Shown here: positions 21,676 through 33,245 of the stretch, one piece after another
How positions within the stretch are numbered: the stretch's first letter is position 1
Layout: each line of letters begins with the position of its first letter
Source: Blastomyces gilchristii SLH14081
Taxonomy: Eukaryota; Ascomycota; Eurotiomycetes; Onygenales; Ajellomycetaceae
NCBI RefSeq assembly: GCF_000003855.2
Contig: NW_003101679.1
Location: forward strand, 752,417 to 816,416
Length of the DNA stretch: 64,000 bases
Reading direction: 5' to 3'
Program-made: the position numbers and the translations under genes
The notes under the pieces: generated by a model
What the model was told of the DNA's origin: nothing
The model's input: the letters and a program-made list of their open reading frames with translations, nothing else
Databases searched by the model: none

Positions 21676-24600
21676 ATGGCCAACGACCGTCCGCCTAAGG
21701 GGGGCATGCCCTTAGGCCTGGCTACAAGTGAGTTCAAGTTTTTGACTTTTTCACGATATGTGCACAGCTAATCATCTGGCAATGTTATTAGATAAATACT
21801 CAACCTCATTGAGAAAAAGAGGCCCAAGCCAACAAAGTCGATCCTCCTTGAACCTCTCTGTTGCGGACTCCGCTGCTAGCGAGAGTGACGACTCCATTAA
21901 CGAACTCCTGAAAGCCCCTCGCAAGCGAGCGAAAGTATCAGATCATGATCGAACCAACGATAATACCAGCAGGCCAGCGGTCATGGTTGCAGTCTCGATA
22001 GGACATAAGCCCTCATTTGGCTCCCCTTCATCCTCAACGGATGCAGGTGGAACGAGCACCACAACCGGAGACTCTACTCCTGCGACAACCGCAAATGTTA
22101 CCCCAGCAGAGCCTATCAACCCTATCAAAAGACGTGTGAACGCAACAGCCCGTTTTCAACAACTGCGGTCAAGTGCATTTGGTTTGATGAGAGGCTCAGG
22201 GGGTGCAAAAGGTGCTCCCAATTCTACAAGTACAGATGCTTCACCCGACGAAAGCGCAGATGAAGCCCTCGCTCGTGCCCTTCAAGCGGAAGAGTACGGT
22301 GACTCTAACTTGGACGAACCGACATACTCCCTCGATAGTAACCAAACTTTGCGGCCAAGATTAAACGCTACCCGTTTAACTCGAGGAAGGGCTACTCAGC
22401 GACCTCTTACGCTGGCCTCGAACCACGTTCATGCGAATATGAGTAGCGCAATACGGAGCGACACTATCCCTGACAGTGAAGAATCTTCTCTGTCGGAACT
22501 AGATTCTGATCTAGCCAGTCCAGATATCAGTGACTCTGAAATTGAAAGTGCTTTAAGTGACGAAGATTCCAGTGACGAAGACTCCAGTGATGGGGATTCC
22601 GCCCGTAGGACCACCAGACCCCTACGACGTGTAGTTATAGCTCCAAGGCATCGCCGCGTTCTGATTCGGCCGCGGAACGCTGAAGAAGCGCGATTAACTC
22701 CACGAGTAAGGAGTTACCTTCCCACATGGAGTCTCGTTTCCAAGCTGACCAAGATATAGGCTCTCAGGGAACGAAGGAAACTCGAGCAACAGCATCCAAT
22801 TATCCAAACGATTTGGGACGATCTTAAAAGTGCCCCTTTGATAACTCCTACTCCAGCCGCACAGCCATCCGGCATTTCTCGAAACTTGAAATCGTTTCAG
22901 CTGGAAGGCTTGAATTGGATGATACAGCAAGAAAAGTCACAGTGGAAGGGCGGGCTCCTCGGCGATGAGATGGGAATGGGAAAAACAATCCAAGCAGTCT
23001 CCCTGTTGATGTCTGACTACCCTGTTGGTAAGCCTTCGTTGGTCATCGTGCCCCCGGTTGCTCTGATGCAATGGCAGTCGGAGATCGAAGTACGTTTAAA
23101 CCTCCAGACCCCTTGCCCGATCCCTGCTAACGTTGGGCTTTGCTCTAGCAATACACGGATGGTAAATTGAAAGTACTTATCCACCACGGTTCTAACTCGA
23201 AGGTCAAAAATCTTTCAGCAAAGGAGCTGTTGGCCTACGACGTGATCATGATATCATGTAAGCGCTGTTCATCACCTGCAAGGATTTCTTTTCGTTGCTG
23301 ATTATTTTTGATAAGATGCTGGGCTTGAGTCCATGCACCGAAAGGAGGTAAAAGGATGGAAGAGAAACGATGGTCTCGTGAAGGAAGATAGTATGTGCTC
23401 TGAAGCCCCTGAATCTTCTCATCGGAGTACACATCCTTACAGGTTTAGGTGTCATTCATTCTATTCACTATCATCGCCTGATTCTCGATGAAGCTCATAG
23501 TATTAAGGTAAGGAGTCTCCTTGTAATAAGATATCTCAAGTCTTATGACCCGCTAACTTTACCCCAAGCAACGTACCACTAGTGTAGCAAGAGCTTGTTT
23601 TGCATTGAAGTCAACCTACAAATGGTGCCTTTCTGGTACTCCAGTTCAGAATCGAATTGGAGAGTTCTTCTCACTTCTGCGGTTCTTGGAAGTCAAGCCA
23701 TTTGCATGCTACTTTTGCAAGATGTGTCCATGTCAGGAATTGCATTGGTCCCAAGATGCAGAAAAGAGATGTACACATTGTCGCCATAGGTACTTTACTC
23801 CAAACCCTTTCATCATAAGCATGTTCGGAATTCTAACATCTCGCAGTGGCTTCAGTCATGTTTCCATCTTCAACCAGGAAATTCTCAATCCAAGTAGGTT
23901 ATTTCGATCCTTGGAGAAGGTACTGGCTAACATACTTCAAGTCACCGAGTCAAGACATCCCGCAGATCGGAAGGCTGGCCTTGAAAAATTGAGATTCATA
24001 ACCGACAGGATTATGCTCCGTCGAGTTAAACAAGATCATACAGCCTCGATGGAGCTCCCACCCAAGCGGTATGATAATAACGGAGCCAATCTTAATTATA
24101 CCTACAACCGGTCGCTAACATGTGCATAATTTAAGGGTTATCCTTCATAACGAATTCTTTGGAGAAATCGAACGCGACTTTTCCTCTAGCATTATGACGA
24201 ATACTGTTCGGCAATTTGACACATACGTCAGTCGAGGCGTTATGCTCAACAACTACGCGAATATTTTCGGTCTCATCATGCAGATGCGCCAAGTTGCAAA
24301 TCACCCCGACCTGATTTTGAAGAAACATGCTGAAGGTGGTCAAAACGTCCTTGTTTGCGGCATCTGCGATGAACCGGCGGAAGAACCAATACGGTCTCGT
24401 TGTCGCCATGAATTCTGCCGACAATGTGCCAAGGACTACATTCGCTCCTTTGAAGATGGACGAGAACCCGACTGTCCACGCTGTCATATCCCGCTTTCTA
24501 TCGACTTCGAGCAGCCTGATATTGAACAAGAGGAGGATCAGGTCAAGAAAAACTCCATAATCAACCGCATCAAAATGGAAAACTGGACGTCATCGACGAA

Positions 24601-25189
24601 GATCGAAATGCTGGTCTACGATCTCTTCAAGCTCCGCAGCAAGAAACAGACGCACAAGTCTATTGTCTTCTCTCAGTTTACGTCCATGCTCCAGCTGGTT
24701 GAGTGGCGTCTGCGGCGGGTGGGGTTTAACACGGTCATGCTAGACGGAAGTATGACGCCAGCCCAGCGCCAGAAATCCATCGAGCATTTCATGAATAATG
24801 TCGATGTTGAGGTGTTCCTCGTTTCTCTTAAAGCCGGAGGCGTCGCGTTGAACCTTACAGAAGCATCGAGAGTCTTCATTGTTGACCCGTATGTATTTCC
24901 CGTCGCACCCCGATATTAGTACGCTGCCTTTGCTAACAAATTCTCCCTTTTCTCTAGATGGTGGAACCCAGCTGCAGAATGGCAGAGCGCAGATCGATGT
25001 CACCGGATCGGCCAGCGGCGGCCGTGTGTGATAACCCGGCTCTGCATCGAGGATTCAGTGGAATCGCGCATGGTCCTACTCCAGGAAAAGAAAGCCAATA
25101 TGATTCGGGGTACGATTAATAAGGACCAAAGCGAGGCGCTGGAGAAGTTGACGCCGGAGGATATGCAGTTCCTGTTCCGGGGAACTTGA
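21676..25189 (+). CDS. rad16: DNA repair protein Rad16 (SNF2 ATPase with RING finger)
   Basis: Eleven exons: 21676-21727, 21792-22705, 22760-23089, 23149-23257, 23316-23390, 23449-23507, 23569-23789, 23847-23893, 23942-24068, 24136-24888 and 24958-25189. They sum to 2919 nt, or 972 residues. The N-terminus is acidic and Ser-rich and disordered. The SNF2 ATPase has Walker [10 protein letters not shown] (about 391-399) and DEAH within [11 protein letters not shown] (about 507). A Cys-rich insert (CYFCKMCPC, then CTHC) lies at about 548-575. A C3HC4 RING (CGICDEP to CPRCHIPL) lies at about 719-765, and the helicase C domain follows with [11 protein letters not shown] and RCHRIGQ. This is the family's normal order. 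Rad16 is the ATPase and putative ubiquitin-ligase subunit of the Rad7-Rad16 damage-recognition complex. All introns are 54-70 nt with GT..AG ends. Confidence 0.95.
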
Positions 25190-25369
25190 ATGGTATACCC
25201 CAATTCTGCGCTGCGTTTAAACCATGGTGTTATTGGAATGAGGTAGTTTGGGATGGATATATGTTCAAAGTAACATTGATCTTTCTTTTCTTGATTTGCA
25301 TTTAGCTAGCTATACCATTGTTAGGGTATTCAGCCCATTCATTCGTTATTACATTGCAGTTCTCCAACA

Positions 25370-25790
25370 TCACGCGGGCAATAGCAAGCTGCTTTGCGAA
25401 TCCTCGCGCGCAGCATGGCTTTCTAGCTCCATGCCGATGAAGGCGGAGTTGACATGTTTCCACAGCACGGGTTCATCGTCATCATGAGGCGTGCTTGCTA
25501 TTGCGACTGGTTTGGCACGGCGATGCTGTTGCTGTAAATGGCTAGTAGCGGGGTTATGTGAGTTCGAGTCTTGTTTTGCGCGTGTGGTGCGGAAGGCGGT
25601 GAGGAGGACTGTAAGGCTTTTTTCTCCTGGTTGGGGGTTGGCGCGGGACCGGTGGACGGAGGTTGGCGTGCTTTGGAAGGCGGACTGGTTGTCGATTAGG
25701 AGGAGGGTGTGGTGGGAAGGGAGGGGTTGAGCATGATGGATGTTCTTTTGGCTTTCTCTCTGCCTAGTTATTTATTTATTGATCATTTAA
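25370..25790 (-). CDS. Open coding-like frame without ATG, possible gene fragment
   Basis: On the minus strand about 140 codons run without a stop and end in TGA near 25370. The C-terminal part reads DDDEPVLWKHVNSAFIGMEL and looks protein-like; earlier parts are Ser/Thr/Gln/His-rich. No in-frame ATG exists and an AT-rich leader lies immediately upstream, so the frame may be the last exon of a gene whose 5' part is lost or lies behind an unseen intron. Convergent with rad16, 180 bp from its stop. No family recognised. Confidence 0.3.
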
Positions 25791-27132
25791 TTTATTTATG
25801 TAGAACTCCCTCCGGAAGTCATCTGGGGAAATTTTTATCAGCACCAGACTAAACTAATACGGAAAGATGTCTATATGTCAAAGTGAGCCGCGATCTTCAA
25901 GGTCGAGGCTGAAGGAGCTGTTGAACTCGGCATCCAATTTTGCAACTGCGATAGTTACATACCAGACAGATTCTGGGGTAGAAATCCTTTTTTTATACGT
26001 ATATATCTTTCTAGCCATTGATTTACTCTCCATGCAGGTTTCATTCACCACCGCAAAAGTTTTTGTCTTATACAGCCTGTCTCCTTAATTCTTAAAATAG
26101 CGTGCAATTGGCATATATATATATATATATTAGGTTGTAGGGGGGGGGAGGAACAGAAAAAGCCCGTTACTTATCGCTCCCTTCCCATTGGAATGTATAG
26201 AGCGGCCATCCTTGGAAATTTATTGTGCTGGACACTGATTCCTCTCATCTTATCTTCAGCAACTTCCATTCACCATCATATATCATATGGAGGGGTCCAA
26301 CGGGTAAATACAAGAAAGATGGAGACCGAATCACGTGGCGGCGGGCGGAAACGGTCGGCCCACAGGGAACAAAACTTTATATAAGAGTAGTATTAAAATA
26401 ATTAATATAATAACTCTTTTATAAAATAAACTATCAAATTTATAAGAAACTACAGAAATAGTTGATTTAGAATATAATCAATCTGTATATCAAATAGCTT
26501 CATTGAGTGATAAATTGACTAAATATTGTGAGTATCCCCTCGTCAGGGAGCGAGGCCTCAAATAGCGTATTTTTCTGCCCAATTATTGACTACTTATTGG
26601 CTAGAAGTCGCTATGTAATTCAGCTTGCCTATTGGCCATATCAAGGCGGTAAGGCACGACGAGGGATGAGATATACGGAGTAGTAATATTGAGATGGCAA
26701 GACTCCCAAATGTGAGGGTCCAACCAGAGGTTGCAAGTGAGCAGTAACTTACAAATCATCTAGGGCCCGGTTATGATACCTACATAGTATTCTATTATTC
26801 TGTGGAACTTGATATACGCCGCGTATAGGGTAGACCGCGGCATCGAAAGGACCAACCCGTGAAATCTTCTGATAGGAATTGTTAGGCGAACGCCCGTCTC
26901 AAATCCAACCGTTAGGAGAATTATTCCATAGGTTGAGAGAGCTCAACAAGCCATCATTATTGGAAATATCGCATACGGCGCCATCTCGCTTCTCTGAAAC
27001 CCATCCATCCTCAATTCTGCCAGAGTACTCCGTAGAGTACAATGGTCGCTTTTATCCAAGGAAACGGGTTTCAATATGCTGCTAAACGAATCCAATGAGG
27101 TTGTTGGTTTTCCAAGCGGTGTCAACAACTCG
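25791..27132. other. Intergenic/accessory DNA with AT-rich islands
   Basis: Contains a (TA)n run at 26116-26131 followed by a G9 run, a short AT-rich RIP-like island (about 26385-26530), and one copy of a 34-bp motif repeated at 27981. No gene was supported. Confidence 0.4.
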
Positions 27133-27310
27133 CGGGGCGCCGGGAGCAGGCAAGCCACCGCTATATACTCCGTGCCCAGCGTAAGGACGGGTGGTCTTTT
27201 TGGCCTAGTGGTTAGAGCCCAGACCTGGTAGCTTATAATCATGACAATTCGGCTGGCTTCGTGCAGACTTCAGTTGCCCAGAGGTTGTGGGTTCAACAGC
27301 TGACAAGGAC
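27133..27310 (+). repeat. tRNA-derived SINE-like element, copy 1
   Basis: The element begins with a GGGGCGCCGGGAGCAGG block also found in copy 2. A perfect RNA polymerase III A-box type sequence, TGGCCTAGTGG, lies at 27201-27211, followed by TTAGAGCCC as in a tRNA D-arm. A B-box-like GGTTCAACAGC lies at 27290-27300, flanked by GTTG and CAGC, which can pair as a T-stem. The A-to-B distance (about 88 bp) is longer than in most tRNAs, so I call it tRNA-derived rather than a functional tRNA. Confidence 0.5.
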
Positions 27311-27517
27311 AGACAGGGTTGCATTCCTGAATCCTTGGGGTTTAACGAGGCGTGGCTTGACTTAGCAGCATGGCAGCTTGGCGGCTTCTGGGATGCTACG
27401 GCTGGTTAGTGGACACTGGACTGACTGCCTTCCTTAGGGGCTGCGTGTCCTGGAGCCTAGGCGTCTGGGCTTGGGATGTGCCCTATGATAGGGGGAGGCA
27501 GTTCTAACGGTATGCCC

Positions 27518-27655
27518 CGGGGCGCCGGGAGCAGGAGCAGGCAAGCCACCACTATTAAGGATGGGTGGTGGGCGCAGCTGGCAAAGGAGCCAGCCGTCTT
27601 ATGATCTTTTTAACCTAGTGGCTAGAGTCTGGGTGGCAGCTAATAACCATGACAG
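27518..27655 (+). repeat. tRNA-derived SINE-like element, copy 2 (decayed)
   Basis: Shares with copy 1 the GGCGCCGGGAGCAGG and CAGGCAAGCCACC blocks, the GATGGGTGGT segment and the A-box region, here AACCTAGTGGCTAGAG, followed by AATAACCATGACA. The change of GGCC to AACC fits the GG-to-AA decay seen elsewhere. The B-box half is replaced by AT-rich sequence. Confidence 0.5.
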
Positions 27656-28031
27656 TATTTATAGCAGTTAAATTGATACTGTGTACAGAGTACAGCTAAA
27701 AAACATATCAGATATTTGAATTCATGAAATTTGAAGCTTTAGAGTGGACAAAAGGTATCTTACTATGTAAATTTATATAATTTAGTAAGAATAATGAATA
27801 GATTGAATATTTTAATATTGAGCCTGAGATCTTATTCTTTATTAAAATATATACAGAAATCATTGTATCAACTGATTATTCCATTTTGAAGAGAGAGATA
27901 AAGTAGATTTGAAAATAATCATATTGATGGTGAATAACATTGAGATGGTGAACTTTTGTATGAGAGTATTAAGTAAAAGAGGTTTGCAAGGTAAGTGGTA
28001 GCTTACAAATCATCTATTCTTTTTTGCAACC
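27656..28031. other. AT-rich RIP-like island
   Basis: No open frame. Ends with a second copy of the 34-bp motif (27981-28016). Confidence 0.5.
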
Positions 28032-28094
28032 ATGTTCGGCTTCGAAAACTTAAACCCGTTCAAAAGATACGTCCGTAACCAGGCCTTCCTAGCA

Positions 28095-28215
28095 AAAAAA
28101 GAAACCAGAACCGGAGAAAAGAAAAAAGAAAAGAAGAAAAGAAGAAAAGAAGGAAGAAGGAAGAAGAAAGAGGAAAGAAGAAAGAAGAAAAGAAATAGAA
28201 AAAGAAAAAGAGGAT
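28095..28215 (+). repeat. Purine-only low-complexity (GAAAA/GAAGAA)n tract
   Basis: Almost uninterrupted A/G on the plus strand. It follows ATGTTCGGC in a fair start context at 28032, but the resulting frame is Lys/Arg/Glu repeats and no domain was recognised. Confidence 0.8.
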
Positions 28216-28339
28216 ATGGCGTTCTTCTTGACAGTCGGCATGCCGGGCGGCGGTACCAAAGTTTCCACCCGCGCAACCGCCGCTCTCCCGCCTCTGAAGA
28301 TGGAGACCTAGATCCACCTGTTCCCCTCCGAAGCTGAAG

Positions 28340-29450
28340 CAACAACGGATAACTGAGCAAGCAAAACATTGCTCTTGTTTTGGCAAGCGGTTATTTCGCC
28401 TAATGGAAGGCAGGCATACCATAACTACACAGTAGTCAGGAGGATCGATCAATGATAAATAGCTCTAATCCTTGTCCCTGGTGGCTGGTGCCACTCAGCT
28501 TCCAGCTTCTCGAAACCTTATTGTTCTCTTCCGCCCCTTTTTTGGCAGCAGAGCAGGCAATGTTTGTAAGCGAGGCCGTGGGGGCAAGTTCCGCCATAAG
28601 CTTTGAAGAATCATCGGAGCAGACGCAGTGCAGTAGTGAGAAAGAAAGGACTGGTTATAATAATACGAGACTTAAACGGGAGACAAAACAGCCACTCCAA
28701 ACTCGATCGCAATGACCGATCAGATACAGCACGCCCCCTAGTTCATACCTAGGCTTGGAGAGTTGATGCGCCTCTCCTCGGATAATAAAGTTCGCATTTG
28801 GCGAAAAAAAGAAAATAGGAAAAAGAAAGGAAAAGAAGAAGACTGATGCCAGTGCACATGCTAGTACGGAGTAGTTAGTTATTTGAACCGGTAAAAGAAA
28901 GCCATTATTGTTTCAATTCCTCCTCCAAAGAATCCTACTGGCGGGGGGGCGCTTGATTCGTTGATTCGCGGGCTGTCCACCCCCCTCCCGCCATGGCTTA
29001 TGGCTATGGTTTATGGTTTACGCTGCATAGTAGTTAAGCTGACCCCTAAATTACACCAGTGTTACAGGCCTCTTGGCCTGCATTACCGATATCATCGTAT
29101 TATTTATCGGGTTCAAACTTTCTCTCGTCCCATGTCACACTAGGCAGAGTTTCCGACCCCCGGATCCCGGCACTGTTAGTGTTGGTTTTCATTGTTTATC
29201 ACCGAATATCCCGATCGATCTCTTGCCTTGATTCTCCAGGCAAGGAATTGAGGAGGAGATGGAGATGAGAACTGCACATAATCCAGCTCTGTTTCATGTT
29301 CTCTTTCTGATATCACGTGACTTTCTTTACCCTTACATGATGGCTACCTACTTCCAAGTTCTGTCGAGCTTCTTTTGCCTGCTCTTTTTTTTTAACCTGC
29401 GGAACAGCGGACATATAGATGCGCCCGTCACGCCAGGCATGGGCATCTGC
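28340..29450. other. Intergenic region, no supported gene
   Basis: Short open frames only (for example 28452-28715), with no family resemblance. Confidence 0.4.
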
Positions 29451-29575
<125 letters not shown>

Positions 29576-29619
29576 TTATTATCATTATTATTGTCGTTGT
29601 TGTTGTTATTGTTGTCGTT

Positions 29620-30540
29620 GCGCAGTGGCCTTGGACGCCAGATGAGGTGGTTGGATGATCATGATTGGGCATTTATGATTCGCATCGCACACTACCACCA
29701 CACTAATTTAGTATAACTAGGGAAAGATATGAAGTTTGTTTACTTTCTGGGTTTGCCTGCTCGCAGTGGCCTAACTGTTTTGTACCTTCTCACGCCAAAT
29801 AGGTGCAGCGGTACGTTAGCCCCAACGTCAGCAAGCATCATACAAACACGGGATATATGAGAGCAAAGATGACGAGAAGGCTGCTTCAGCTCTCGACGGT
29901 GGAAAGCTTAAAATATTCCAGACCAGCTCCTGTCTGATTCCCCCAGATTTCCACTCTTACTCAATTCCTCTCTTGTCCCCCACCACCCGAAACTTGAACC
30001 CACAGCAGCGGCTAAGAAGCCCCTTTTCCGCTCCCGTTGCAATACAGAGTACTAAAAAAGCCAACGCCTCCCACCCGCTGGACACGGGTCGGGTAACACT
30101 CGGAACAAGTCCCCCCACTCTCTGGCTCCGCTTGCACAAGGTCGTGCTGATTCTGGCGAGCTTTGGCGTAATAGTAAGAAAAGATGGCTTGAAACCCGCT
30201 TGGCCCCAGTGTCAGCAAAACTCGACCCAGCTGGGTGAGAGCCCGCGTTATATATCTCATGGAAGAGAACCGTTTATTTCTTCGTCTTTTTTTGCCTTTG
30301 GAATGGGTCTCTTCTTTTCCCCCGCAATCCTTAGCAGCGATCTTCGATGTGATTTGAAACATAGCTGAAATTCTAATGTTCATGATTGAAGAGCTGCCAG
30401 TCCCTTTTTACTTCGCTCGACTTGATTGACTGATTGACTGACCGACCGACTGCCTGACGCACCGCTTTCTTTCCACTCCCATTTGTTTGTTGTTTGATTC
30501 CTCTGGCTGCCAGAAAGCGAGCGAGCATTTATTCGTCGCC
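29620..30540. other. Intergenic region and upstream region of the membrane protein gene
   Basis: No gene seen. A TGAC/CGAC-rich run at 30420-30460 and pyrimidine-rich sequence precede the start at 30541, typical of a fungal promoter and 5' leader. Confidence 0.4.
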
Positions 30541-31701
30541 ATGAATGCCGCAGACAAACTCAAAGAGGACCTGCCGGTCGCCATGGCCATGGCGGCCTTC
30601 GTGGGCATTTCGTGGTACATCGGTGCGGAATTGAATATCCGACTGTTCTTAATCTTCAAGTACGTTCCCGCTGCCTCTAAATAAGAAATTAAAAAATTAA
30701 AAAAAGGGAAAGAAAAAGAAAAGAAAAGGCCATTTTTGGGTCTAATGATCAACATTTAGCTGGTGCTGGTGCTGATACTGTACCAAAAAAAACAATAGGC
30801 GAAAACGTGGGCTGTACTTCTGGAGCTGCTGTCTCTGCTCCTGGGGCGTTATCCTCCAATCACTACTTATCATCTTGGTTGATTTTGGCGTGCTGCGGCA
30901 TATGTGGGTGGCAATGGCGCTTATCTATGCCACCTGGTGGCTCATGGTTGTGCCGCAGGCTGTGGTTCTCTACTCGCGGCTCCATCTCGTCATCTGGAAT
31001 CGGAAGCATCTTCGATACGTGCTGTACATGATTATCTTTACTGTGATATTTATCTCGATCCCAACGATGCTTCTTGGAATCTTTGCTGTTAGTTCTTTTC
31101 TTCTTTTTCTTTTCTTACTCTATTTTTCTCTATCACTTGCTTCAATTGAAACACCCGTTGGTAAATGATTGAAATCGAGCTAACTATGACCAAACAGCAA
31201 GCCGGCGGGAATCCAACCGTTTTACGCGTAAACGCAGTCTGGGACCGCATCCAAGTCAGCATCTTCTTCGTCGAGGAAACAATCATCTCCATCCTGTATG
31301 TTATAGAGACTCGCCGTCGCCTTGAAAACCTGCGGACCCTTGGCGAGCGCCATAACACCATCTACCAAGTCATGCACCACCTCATCTACACCAACCTCTT
31401 GGTCATCTGCCTCGACATATCCCTCCTCGGCCTCTCCTACTCGAAGCACTTCTACATCCAAGCCGCCTACAAGCCGTGCGTCTACGGCCTCAAACTGCGC
31501 GTCGAGTTCTCCATCCTCAACCGCCTCATCTCCTCCCTGCAGAGTTCCACACACCTCTTCTCTACAACGGCACCCTCCTCCCATCCGCATGCGCCTATTC
31601 GCAGCCCCGAATCGAGGATGCCCGCTCAGCGTTCTCTAAAACCAGACGAAATGACGCTGGACACTCTCAGCTTCGAACCCAGCGCGTCCAGGTCAACTTG
31701 A
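30541..31701 (+). CDS. Polytopic membrane protein, DUF7703-like
   Basis: Three exons, 30541-30659, 30799-31087 and 31198-31701, join to 912 nt, or 303 residues. About six or seven hydrophobic helices are visible: near VAMAMAAFVGISWYIG, SLLIILVDFGV, MWVAMALIYATWWLMVVPQA, YMIIFTVIFISIPTMLLGIF, FFVEETIISILYVIE and TNLLVICLDISLLGL. The loops carry Arg/His-rich segments such as RRRLENLRTLGERHN. This pattern resembles a family of fungal seven-helix integral membrane proteins annotated as DUF7703, whose function is unknown. The tail (about 245-303) is Ser/Pro-rich and cytosolic-looking. The start ATGAATGCC is in a good context (GCCATGA). The 3' end after residue 240 could contain a further intron. 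Confidence 0.8.
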
Positions 31702-33245
31702 ACCCCGACCAGGCTATTATTGGTCGATACGAACAATTTGAGGCTAACGCTCTAACGACGCCTCCATGGAATGTTAGACCAAGGGAGCGGGGGCTCTAAC
31801 CCCCATCCGGATTGCTCCGAACGACCGGTTCAGCTCTCTCCATGCGTATCGAATAGTAAAAAGGTCGGCATGATACATCGTTACTTGGAGATGAAAGCCA
31901 ACAGCATTCAATTAAATACGAATCGATGGAAGCTAGTGCTGAAGCTCAGTTGCAAAATCATCTTTCGTGACAACTTTACAAATACCTAATGGGATTCTTC
32001 TCGTTAACCTACTCCCCTCCCACCACCCCCCTATCCATACCACCACCACAAGCAATCAAAGCGAGGGCCACCTTCTCAACCACCCCCTCTACCCCTGCAG
32101 CAGCAGGCAACTGGGAGCGTAACCTCCCGGCCCCAAGCAACAACAACACAAGCAACGACCACAAAAACAACAACGACAACAACAACATCATCGACACGAT
32201 AATGCCAAGAAGGGAAAAAGTGCCCAAGAGCAAGCTGTCAAACGCAACAACAGTAACAGCAGCAAAAACAACAACAACCCGCAATTCCCAAAGCTCAGCT
32301 TCGAGGCGCTGGGATTGAGCGGGAGCATGAAGATATTTTGTTCTGGGGCTGGTGGGGACACTGGGCAAGATGGAGACTTGGTTCTGGTACAAGGCGATTT
32401 GGGGGTGGTGGAGGGGGAGCGTGGATGAGGAAGGGACTGATGGGGACAAGGAGAAGGAGAAGGGATCAAGCCTAGATATGGAATATGGATTTTCTTTAAT
32501 GTCTAACACGGTAAAGAGGGAAATATGGAAGTAGGGGTAGTTTGGGGGGTATATATTGCCTCCGTACCACGGCAATTTGGGTGAACTGTATGATCAGTGT
32601 AACGTCTATATTTTCTCTAGAATATTTAGGATAGATAAAAAGAATAGATATGAATTTAATTTATGAGACTATCAACCAATCACCTCCATTTCTCGTCCGT
32701 CTGAATAGCGAACGCACCTAAACTTAAAACTTTGTTTGGTATGGCTCAAGATATTTAAATAGTTAAATATTTCAAAAATCGATCCGCCCTGAGTGCGTGG
32801 CAGAGTCAGTGTCACCAACAAATCTCCATTGATTGTTATTATCATTGTTATGATCATTATTGTCAAATGTTTGAAAATGGACGGAAGAAATAATAAATAC
32901 GACGCACAATCGCCGAGAGACTGCCAGGCGCAGCTGTCATGTTGTGTATCGTCGATGTCTCAGCTGTCTGTCCCCAGCCTTGTCACTCTCTCGTCAACTC
33001 ACGGTTTTTTATTATATTTTTATTATCCCTTCCTTCTCTCCCTATGTATTTCCCTCTCTTTCTTAAATAATACTTAATTAAACGCCGTTCCCATACTGTT
33101 CCTCTGAGTCCTGTGTCTATGTGTGTGTGTGTGTTTGTGTGTTGTTTCATGTTATAAGCTATACTACTACCCCATGTTGGCATCAGGTCAGGCAGACAAC
33201 GCATCCATCCCACCAAACCAAGTTGAATAAAACAACCCGCAGTTC
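31702..33245. other. Intergenic region, low-complexity, no supported gene
   Basis: An ACA/AAC-rich stretch at 32140-32285 gives Asn- and Leu-rich pseudo-frames on the two strands. A short (GT)n run lies at 33120-33140. The 5' leader of the Sec2-like gene is at the right end. Confidence 0.4.

Noticed and set aside
28032..28337. Lys/Arg-rich open frame on the plus strand
   Set aside because: Mostly translation of a purine microsatellite; no domain before or after it.
31989..32575. Open frames on both strands with Asn- or Leu-rich repeats
   Set aside because: Low-complexity ACA/AAC repeats explain them and no motif was found.
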